In this document: positions 16,244 to 22,658 of the stretch, piece by piece
Layout of the letters: every line of letters starts with the position of its first letter
Position numbering within the stretch: the stretch's first letter is position 1
Origin: CAZKXU01 sp964556665
GTDB lineage: Bacteria > Bdellovibrionota_C > UBA2361 > CAZKXU01
Direction of reading: 5' to 3'
DNA: 29,837 nt
Assembly: GCA_964556665.1 (NCBI GenBank)
Contig: CAZKXU010000037.1
Location: forward strand, 1 to 29,837
The notes under the pieces: model-generated
The model's database searches: none
Told to the model about the DNA's origin: nothing
Seen by the model: the letters and a program-made list of their open reading frames with translations, nothing else
Translations under genes and position numbers: made by a program

Positions 16244-18324
16244 AACTATTTCCATCCAGTGGAAAGCTACCAGCAGACACATCGATACCGGAAGGACAGC
16301 TCGTCATGTATGAGAATGACGGGGCAGCCATCCTGGCACTCGTCCTCGCATTTAAAAAACAGAAGTATGTAGTGCTAAATGATCGCGGCAGAGAGGTTGA
16401 ATTGCAAGCACAACGGCTCTACCTGCTCCCAGGAATGGCGGCAGAGAAACTCGCAACAACCAAGGATAAAACAGACTACCTACAAAAAATATTGCAAGCT
16501 GCAAAGAGCTCTATCTCTACAATAGATATTAACTCTATCTGGGAAGCGATTAACTCAGAGACTAAGGAGTTTACAACTTTGGAGTTGGAGGAGCTCTACT
16601 TCGGCAAGTCTCTGCTTAACAACCATCTAGCTTTAAGATTACTGCTAATTGAAGATAGACTATTTTTTAAGCGGGAGAAGAATAATTTTATTCCACGCTC
16701 GAAAGATGTAGTTGAGGAGCTTAAGAAAGCACTTGAAGCTAAGCAGGCTAAGGAGCAGATCGCCGCTCTAACTCTCGGAAATTTCAGAGAGCGCATAAAA
16801 AATCCGGAACTCCCTTTTACTCCGCAGACACTTGAGATTGTACATCTATTAGAAGATCTAGCAGCCGGAGCAGAGCTTGGACCACATCGCAGTCATGAGG
16901 CGAAAGACTTTATTGAACTAGCTGAAAAAGAGCTGGACATGCAGCCCCGTGGAAGCCATGAGAACCGTGCTTTTAATCTACTATATACGATCGGACACTT
17001 TAAAAGAGATCAGAACCTTGCTTTCATTAGGCATAAACCGAAACTTTACTACGATCCACTCTGCATTGAAGAGGCAGAGAAATTGCCTAAATTTTCCTCT
17101 ATCTCTGATTTTCCCGACACTCCAATACGGCTTGATCTGACAGCTCTAAACTGTTTTACGGTTGATGATATTAGCACCAAAGATATGGATGACGCTCTCT
17201 CACTGGAATGCAATGCTGACGGTGGCTATAGGCTTGGTATCCATATCAGTGATGTCGCCGCCTTGATTCCTGTGGGCGGAGCATTGGATCGCGAAGCACG
17301 TTCCCGTGCTACATCAATCTATGCCCCAGAGCTAACAGTTAATATGTTGCCGGAGCTATTGAGCCAGAATCGGATTAGCCTCATACATGCTGAGCCTAGG
17401 GCTGTGTTAAGCATGATTTTTGAACTTTCTCCTACACTTGAGGTTATCAGTACACGCATAACACCTGCCGTTATAAATGTTAAACGCAGATTGACCTATG
17501 ATTTAGTCGATGATCTACTGGAGAAAGAGGACCACGATCTATCCATCATATATCAGATCGCCTGCTCACAGGAGGAGCAGCGGTTAAGAAAGGGCGCTCT
17601 AAAGGTTCACAAACGGGACAATGCCGTAACGGTGCTGGAGGATGGCACAGTCAAGCTGACAGAGCTTGACGAGAATAGTCCTGCTAGATCTACTATCGCC
17701 GAAATGATGGTGATGGGGAATACCGCTATAGCAAATTTTGCAGTAGCCAATAACATTCCTCTACTGTTTCGTGGCCAGGAGCAGCCAGATGAAGATGTAG
17801 GCATGGTGCATGGGATCCCCTCCGGGCCTGCTCTTGATTTTGCAATGCGTCAAGGTCTTAAACGCTCCACTACCTCTACGACCCCACTGCCTCATTCAGG
17901 CCTTGGACTTAAAGCATATGCGCAGGCGACATCTCCTATTAGACGGTACGCAGATCTTTGCAATCAGAGGCAGATACTTTATTTCCTGCACAGAGGCGCA
18001 CCGTGCTATACCGCAGAGGAGCTACTTCAGATCTCACATGAGCTCGATGACCCATTAAACATCGCCAATGCAGTCAATAAGGAGAGTAAGAGGTTCTGGC
18101 TAATGGTGTATCTCAAGCAGAAACTAGAGCATAGCGGCAGCAAAACGACTATCGAAGCAACCGTTACAAGAATAGATCTAAGAAACCCAATGCTAGAGCT
18201 AGATGAAGTTTATTTCCAATCGATGGTTAATATACAGGGCAAGCTAAAACTAGGCGATCGGGTAACGTTACGAATAGTTAATGTTGAGCCTAGGGATAAC
18301 TATATTAAGTTAGAGAAAATTTAG
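16240..18324 (+). CDS. RNase II/RNase R family 3'-5' exoribonuclease
   Basis: A 694-residue RNB-domain exonuclease that degrades RNA processively from the 3' end. The catalytic acid cluster is TVDDISTKDMDDA at residues 308-319 (Asp309/310, Asp315, Asp317, Asp318). Downstream are GIHISDVAALIP, RATSIYAPELTVNMLPE, and the signature AYAQATSPIRRYADLCNQRQI. The last 60 residues form a short S1-like RNA-binding region. The N-terminal 300 residues lack the clear double cold-shock domains of E. coli RNase R, so the exact subfamily (rnb or rnr) is left open. It is co-transcribed with pyrF by a four-base overlap. Confidence 0.95.
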   Translation: MKLFPSSGKLPADTSIPEGQLVMYENDGAAILALVLAFKKQKYVVLNDRGREVELQAQRLYLLPGMAAEKLATTKDKTDYLQKILQAAKSSISTIDINSIWEAINSETKEFTTLELEELYFGKSLLNNHLALRLLLIEDRLFFKREKNNFIPRSKDVVEELKKALEAKQAKEQIAALTLGNFRERIKNPELPFTPQTLEIVHLLEDLAAGAELGPHRSHEAKDFIELAEKELDMQPRGSHENRAFNLLYTIGHFKRDQNLAFIRHKPKLYYDPLCIEEAEKLPKFSSISDFPDTPIRLDLTALNCFTVDDISTKDMDDALSLECNADGGYRLGIHISDVAALIPVGGALDREARSRATSIYAPELTVNMLPELLSQNRISLIHAEPRAVLSMIFELSPTLEVISTRITPAVINVKRRLTYDLVDDLLEKEDHDLSIIYQIACSQEEQRLRKGALKVHKRDNAVTVLEDGTVKLTELDENSPARSTIAEMMVMGNTAIANFAVANNIPLLFRGQEQPDEDVGMVHGIPSGPALDFAMRQGLKRSTTSTTPLPHSGLGLKAYAQATSPIRRYADLCNQRQILYFLHRGAPCYTAEELLQISHELDDPLNIANAVNKESKRFWLMVYLKQKLEHSGSKTTIEATVTRIDLRNPMLELDEVYFQSMVNIQGKLKLGDRVTLRIVNVEPRDNYIKLEKI

Positions 18325-18363
18325 CCGCCTTGATGATATAGTTAATTTGTTGAGATGTAATTA

Positions 18364-19627
18364 AGACACCCATATTTTAAGCTGATGCAATTCCAGTTAG
18401 AGACACCTCCCAAAAGAACTTAATATTGTTCTATTTCTCGAATTAGGTAACGAAAATTTCAACCATGCTTTGGTTGACTTGGCTGCGGCACTATAATTTA
18501 TAAGTGCTATAGAACTTCACTAAACCCATGCCTAATTTACGAACACAGCTCTCGCCGTTTTAAGCCCATGAAACCAATTTTTTCCAGCCCTCCTGGCGGC
18601 CTGCTCCAGTTTCTCGACCGGACCAACAACGCGACGAAATTTGATGCGAAGCTTCTGTGTCGTACTGAGCCACTCTTTAGGTTCCAACTTTAGCCGTTTA
18701 AGGATCGGTTCCAGATCTTTACTGATGCTGGCCTTCCCATCCCGCATCTGCCGACCGGTGCCATCTACAAGCTCTAGGTATTCCTGAGTGGTTAAAGTCT
18801 TCTCTGATATCTCCTCGATCGATGTAAGAGCCTTCCCAATCCCTTTTCCTATCTTCCCTTTCTTTAGCATCAGAATCCTCTCCTGAATGCTCGTATAGTC
18901 ACTGCTTTCTAATGTTTTAGAGATTCCAGCCCGAATCGGATTTAAATCAATATACGCACTACATGCCAAGATCGCTCCGATATCAAACACTCGTTGGCAA
19001 TGAAAACGTCCCTCCCAGAACCGACCCTTACAGCGATCCTCCGCATTAGCTCGACGCGCAATATTCTCATTCATGCAGCGATTAAACCAACTTATATCAG
19101 ATAGCCGTTGCCGGTATAGCTTAACCAATTTCTTGTTGGAGCAGATGGCATCGATCTCCTTTTGATTAGGTGCTTCAGCTACACCGTTGACTCGGCGAAA
19201 CGGAAAAAGCATCCGCCACCGTTTAGCGACCTCTCTATCGCTCCACTTCTCAGCTATATCAGGACGGTTTCGGATTAGGCAGTGCAGGTGGTTGTTCATC
19301 ACAGCGTACGCAATTACATCTATCGCAAAAATATCCACCAAGCTTTTTAACCGCTCCCTTATCCATTCACGCCGGTGTTCGTACGAGATCTTGGTAACTG
19401 TGTCTTTTCCGCAGAGAAATGCGCGCCGCACACAGCGGCTTACGCAGTGGTACACTCCTACCTCTTCCGGATTATATACCTCGCTTCGTGCGTAGGCCAT
19501 GTGAGCTCCAATTGTCTTCGCTAAAACTGGGAGAACTCTTAGTAAATGTAATGTCAAGAGCTCTCGATTTAAGTATCGTTGTTTGACTCTCGGAAGTTTA
19601 GGAAATTTTGAAAGAATATGGGTGTCT
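18364..19627 (-). mobile_element. Y1/HUH transposase cassette bounded by 13-bp inverted repeats
   Basis: AGACACCCATATT at 18364-18376 and its exact complement AATATGGGTGTCT at 19615-19627 bracket the transposase gene. Just inside the left end are hairpins at 18459-18477 (TCAACCA/TGGTTGA) and 18488-18507 (GCACT/AGTGC). Inside the right end is an imperfect 9-of-10 stem (19531-19540 with 19556-19565). Subterminal hairpins are typical of Y1-transposase DNA; long terminal inverted repeats are less so. Outside the right end, GTCTAAAAAGAAA occurs twice in tandem (19624-19649). The true element boundaries are inferred. Confidence 0.6.
18532..19500 (-). CDS. REP-associated-type Y1 (HUH) transposase
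   Basis: A 322-residue single-stranded DNA transposase of the IS200-like / TnpA_REP (RAYT) kind. It begins MAYARSEVYNPEEVGVYHCVSRCVRRAFLCG, a typical start for this group. The metal-binding HUH motif is HLH at residues 71-73 in MNNHLHCLIR, and the likely catalytic tyrosine is Tyr183 in SAYIDLNPIRAGI; GRFWEGRF precedes it. I chose ATG 19500 because GGAG lies about seven bases upstream; a longer frame to 19557 lacks such support. Known family members nick and move REP hairpins. All key residues are present, so it may be active. The last 100 residues are a basic C-terminal extension. Confidence 0.9.
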   Translation of the reverse strand: MAYARSEVYNPEEVGVYHCVSRCVRRAFLCGKDTVTKISYEHRREWIRERLKSLVDIFAIDVIAYAVMNNHLHCLIRNRPDIAEKWSDREVAKRWRMLFPFRRVNGVAEAPNQKEIDAICSNKKLVKLYRQRLSDISWFNRCMNENIARRANAEDRCKGRFWEGRFHCQRVFDIGAILACSAYIDLNPIRAGISKTLESSDYTSIQERILMLKKGKIGKGIGKALTSIEEISEKTLTTQEYLELVDGTGRQMRDGKASISKDLEPILKRLKLEPKEWLSTTQKLRIKFRRVVGPVEKLEQAARRAGKNWFHGLKTARAVFVN

Positions 19628-19734
19628 AAAAAGAAAGTCTAAAAAGAAAGAAGAAGGAAAGGAAAAACGAGTACTAACCAAACTAGTGACGGTTTAAGTG
19701 GGGAAAATCTAATATCGAAAAAATATCAGCAGAA

Positions 19735-19926
19735 TTAATGTACTAATATCTCTTTCTGCATTTCGGAAGGCTCAGTCTCTACTCTTTCTGTGCTCATTTC
19801 ACGGCAAAGCTCCGCCATCATATTGAAGGCCTTAGCTAGAGACTCTAGGTCATTACTTGCAAGTTCGATAATCTCAAATGCTTCATCGGAACTATTTACC
19901 TCTGTCTCTTTCTGTTTTTTAGCCAT
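19735..19926 (-). CDS. Small acidic hypothetical protein
   Basis: A 63-residue frame starting at ATG 19926, with AAAGGTGA five to twelve bases upstream, a good ribosome-binding site. The product is basic for the first five residues (MAKKQ), then acidic and helical-looking (EAFEIIELASNDLESLAKAFNMMAELCREM), ending EMQKEILVH. No family is recognised. It lies between the transposase cassette and an unrecognised gene on the other strand, in the least conserved stretch of the window. It could be an orphan regulator or antitoxin-like protein, but no partner is visible. The start signal is the main support for calling it a gene. Confidence 0.6.
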   Translation of the reverse strand: MAKKQKETEVNSSDEAFEIIELASNDLESLAKAFNMMAELCREMSTERVETEPSEMQKEILVH

Positions 19927-20072
19927 GTGAATCACCTTTAGGTTAGGATTAAATGGAACCTCCTCACGATTCGGGAATCTTGAAGAAGCATTAATCGGGC
20001 CAGGTGAAGTATCGGCTAAAGGCTGTTAAGACTTTAGTTTAGAAAGATTATATCTAATATTTTCAATATCTT

Positions 20073-20828
20073 ATGGAGATGCTTTGCAATCGACTAATGA
20101 TTATACTCCTTATGATACGCCCAATTGATGGATTTTTGACCCACACGAGCGTAAACTATGACTTACAATCAAGACTTATGAACAGTGTAAAAATAGCAAA
20201 AACAGCGAGAAACCCTCACTCTGTAAAGGTTGTATCTGGACGCCATCCTACAGATGACCTTGTCATTCCACCCCCACGAACAGATCTTGATTTTGATCGC
20301 TTTGTCGCTACTAACCCATGGCAACTTGGTAGCAGCACTCCTAGAATTGCCTTACCACAATCAGATAGCATTCACATTCATACAGCCAACAGTCAGCTTT
20401 TGGCAGAAAGGGCTATGAGGATACGTAAATTAATACGTGAATACAAAGGAGTAAAAAAGAAGTCAGATAGCCGGCAGACCAGCACTCCAAAACCATCTTG
20501 CGCGAAATCTGTTAAACATAAAAAAAATAGTGCGCCAAAAAATCGTGTTAACCCTAACAAAGATGGATCAGATCCGACGACACAACCTACTAATCTTGAT
20601 GGCGCTGTTTTCAGTCGCAGACGACTTACACTACCAACTAGAATGAGCCCAGATACGATTAGAGCAATTATCACAGGCACTCTGCGTGGGATTAGAGCAG
20701 ACAAAAGATATAGAGGCTTAGTACAGGAAAACAAACCACACCACCCGATTGACGATGACACTCTTGCTAAAAAAGTGGCAGGTGAATTCAAAGCATTACT
20801 TTCTAGAAACAGAACTGGTACAAGCTAA
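20073..20828 (+). CDS. Hypothetical basic protein
   Basis: A 251-residue frame with no recognised family. The first 30 residues are hydrophobic (LMIILLMIRPIDGFLTHTS) and could be a weak signal or anchor, but the true start may be a later ATG such as 20178 (MNSVKIAKTARN), since no start has a clear ribosome-binding site. Residues 90-125 look helical and charged (LLAERAMRIRKLIREYKG). Residues 126-175 are low-complexity Lys/Ser/Pro/Asn sequence, likely disordered. The C-terminal 70 residues look folded (RMSPDTIRAIITGTLRGIRADKRYRGL). The protein is strongly basic. It sits between accessory genes and the sigma-factor operon. Confidence 0.55.
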   Translation: MEMLCNRLMIILLMIRPIDGFLTHTSVNYDLQSRLMNSVKIAKTARNPHSVKVVSGRHPTDDLVIPPPRTDLDFDRFVATNPWQLGSSTPRIALPQSDSIHIHTANSQLLAERAMRIRKLIREYKGVKKKSDSRQTSTPKPSCAKSVKHKKNSAPKNRVNPNKDGSDPTTQPTNLDGAVFSRRRLTLPTRMSPDTIRAIITGTLRGIRADKRYRGLVQENKPHHPIDDDTLAKKVAGEFKALLSRNRTGTS

Positions 20829-20842
20829 AATTTCTCTGCGGC

Positions 20843-21319
20843 TTACCTCTCCCGCACATTAATCGCTAAGATCATTCCGTTATTATCGGTGCTATCCGTG
20901 CCGGCTAGCATGCTTTTCCCTGATTCAAGATGCATCCGCGTATCAAGAAGTTTAATCCCACTAGCATCCTGCCAGTGTAGCCACAAGCAAACACGATCTT
21001 TTTCAGAAGAGATTGGACGTATGATAAGCTTCTGTCCGTTATCAAGAAGCATTACCTGCTTTTTCTTTGCGGGAATAACCTCCGAGCGTGAAGACACCAG
21101 TTGATAGGTACCAAAGTGCAGATCCTGAAGCTGACTTCTAAGATCCTCAATCTTTGAGTCTAGTACAATCGCTCCGGAGTTTCCGACAGAGCCGGAGGCA
21201 GAGAGTGTGCGGACATTGACCGTAAAGCTCTCTGCATGAACAAAACCGCAGGTTAAGCTTACTGCAACTAAAGAAAAACAGGCTACAACCGAACGAAAGA
21301 TAGAACTACCACTAATCAT
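20843..21319 (-). CDS. Exported protein of the ECF sigma operon
   Basis: A 158-residue protein beginning at ATG 21319, preceded by GGAGGACGAA, which decides the start. The upstream in-frame extension is only the antisense of coding sequence in the neighbour. The first 29 residues are a signal peptide (IFRSVVACFSLVAVSLTCGFVHA, then ESFT). The mature part is beta-rich (VNVRTLSASG, QVMLLDNGQKLIIRPIS, VCLWLHWQDASGIKLLDTRMHL) and has no recognised domain. It overlaps the preceding anti-sigma-like gene by eight bases, so it is translated with it. It may sense or respond to the envelope condition that the sigma factor handles; that is inferred from position only. Confidence 0.8.
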   Translation of the reverse strand: MISGSSIFRSVVACFSLVAVSLTCGFVHAESFTVNVRTLSASGSVGNSGAIVLDSKIEDLRSQLQDLHFGTYQLVSSRSEVIPAKKKQVMLLDNGQKLIIRPISSEKDRVCLWLHWQDASGIKLLDTRMHLESGKSMLAGTDSTDNNGMILAINVRER

Positions 21320-21923
21320 TTCGTCCTCCAAAAGTTCCACGCGGAGCGGGACGTCTAACCCAGATGACTGGACCTCTTTTATTCCGTGCCGACATGACCG
21401 AGACCTTGCCCTCGCTGCGCACCCAATCAACCTCAACCGCTGAAGGGAGGTCGCGATCAATAATTTTTGGGGTCTCATACTTTACAAGTTGATTACCCTC
21501 TCCGCCTACTGAAGCTAAATTACCAGAGGATCGAAGAGAAGAGGTACTGCTAAATACTACGAACAAAGTCGCTAGCGCTAAAGCACCAGCTGAAATACCC
21601 CAGGCCGGTCGTGCTAATATCATCGACCAAAACGGAACGCGCTCCTCTGTCACTGTCCCTCTTTTTCCAAGAAAGAGCTCTGCACGCTCCTCCTGCTCTA
21701 TTCTGTTTGAAATACGGGTCCAGAGATCCACCTTTACCTTATCCATACTAAACTCCTCTCTGCTGTGCTTAGATAAACTCTTTAGACCATCAAGAAATGC
21801 TTGCGCCTCCTGCTTAGTCCTAACCTGGTGCTTAGCCCAAATGCGCTCGAAAAAATTACTCTCTCCATCATAATACTTCTGTAAAATCCGTGCCTGCATC
21901 TCTGATATCTGAGTCTTTCTCAT
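21312..21923 (-). CDS. Single-pass membrane protein, putative anti-sigma factor
   Basis: A 203-residue protein encoded nine bases after the ECF sigma gene. The N-terminal 100 residues are charged and helical, predicted cytoplasmic, with KVDLWTRISNRIEQEER. A single transmembrane segment lies at about residues 106-126 (AWGISAGALALATLFVVFSS), and the C-terminal 75 residues would be periplasmic. This is the layout of an anti-sigma factor, and position supports it. It lacks the zinc HxxxCxxC motif of the common ZAS class, so it is either a divergent form or another type of regulator. GGTGA precedes the ATG. Confidence 0.75.
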   Translation of the reverse strand: MRKTQISEMQARILQKYYDGESNFFERIWAKHQVRTKQEAQAFLDGLKSLSKHSREEFSMDKVKVDLWTRISNRIEQEERAELFLGKRGTVTEERVPFWSMILARPAWGISAGALALATLFVVFSSTSSLRSSGNLASVGGEGNQLVKYETPKIIDRDLPSAVEVDWVRSEGKVSVMSARNKRGPVIWVRRPAPRGTFGGRND

Positions 21924-21932
21924 ATATTCACC

Positions 21933-22547
21933 TTATTCCATAACAGCATTAAAGGACAACCCTGGCTCCTGGGCTTTGCCATCTTCTTTGCTGCCTAAAA
22001 GCCTAGTTAAAATTCTCTTCAGATTCTGCCGCGCATAAAAGAGCCGACTCATAACAGTTCCGCGTGAGATACCTATACTTTTCGCAATATCTTCATAGCT
22101 TAATCCGTCCACTTCGCGGAGCAGGATTACAGCTCTGTGCTCCTCCCCTATTTCAGCAAGCGCTGTTTTGAAAAAAGACTCTCGCTCTCGGCGTAATAGA
22201 TCTCTCTGTGGATCTCCCTCCGCTTTTAGATTCAGCACAGCCTCATCCAATACCTGTGTTCTCTCACGATCAAGGCGGCGCTTAAAATCAAGGGACATAT
22301 TGTAAGCTATTCTATAAAGCCAGGTATAAAAACTAGATTCGCCTTTAAAACTTCGTAAAGCTAAGTAGGCTTTAACAAAGGACTCCTGCACAATATCCTC
22401 CGCATCTTCACGTGATCCAAGCAAGGCATAGGCTAAACTAAATAGTCTGGACTGGTAGCGCTCAACCAAGAAGCGAAAAGCTTCACGATCGCCGTTGCTG
22501 GCTTTGGCGATTAGATCCTTTTCTTCCTTAAGTTCGTTTGAGCTCAT
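21933..22547 (-). CDS. ECF RNA polymerase sigma factor (RpoE-like)
   Basis: A 204-residue group IV sigma factor. Region 2 is YQSRLFSLAYALLGSREDAEDIVQESFVKAYLALRSF..FYTWLYRIAYN, which melts the -10 element. Region 4 is LREVDGLSYEDIAKSIGISRGTVMSRLFYARQNLKRIL, the helix-turn-helix that contacts the -35. Regions 1.1 and 3 are absent, as expected. It heads a three-gene unit with a membrane protein and an exported protein, the usual arrangement for envelope-stress control, in which the anti-sigma holds it at the membrane. A REP-like repeat lies just upstream, between it and polA. Confidence 0.95.
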   Translation of the reverse strand: MSSNELKEEKDLIAKASNGDREAFRFLVERYQSRLFSLAYALLGSREDAEDIVQESFVKAYLALRSFKGESSFYTWLYRIAYNMSLDFKRRLDRERTQVLDEAVLNLKAEGDPQRDLLRRERESFFKTALAEIGEEHRAVILLREVDGLSYEDIAKSIGISRGTVMSRLFYARQNLKRILTRLLGSKEDGKAQEPGLSFNAVME

Positions 22548-22565
22548 ATATCGATTAAATTAATC

Positions 22566-22639
22566 CTGGGACCGCGGGCATCCTGCCCGCAAACGAATTT
22601 AATGGCACTGCGTTGCGGGCTGGAAGTCCGCGGTCCCAG
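22566..22639. repeat. REP-like palindrome, copy 3, between polA and the sigma gene
   Basis: The terminal 12-mers CTGGGACCGCGG (22566-22577) and CCGCGGTCCCAG (22628-22639) are exact complements. Inside are a small hairpin (GCGGGCATCCTGCCCGC) and GCGGGCTGGAAGTCCGC. The central stretch CCGCAAACGAATT is shared with copy 4 and, reversed, with copy 2. It occupies most of the gap between the polA stop and the sigma factor start. Confidence 0.9.
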
Positions 22640-22658
22640 TGATTCGATGCCATCACTT

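Noticed and set aside
18364..19627. Classical DDE insertion sequence
   Set aside because: The encoded protein is a Y1/HUH transposase (HLH and tyrosine), and no flanking target-site duplication was identified.
19735..20828. Toxin-antitoxin pair
   Set aside because: The acidic small protein and the basic larger one are divergent, not co-directional or overlapping, and neither resembles a known toxin or antitoxin.
21320..21478. N-terminal extension of the exported protein at 20843-21319
   Set aside because: The extension lies inside the coding sequence of the anti-sigma-like gene in another frame. A strong GGAGGA site and a signal peptide fix the start at 21319.
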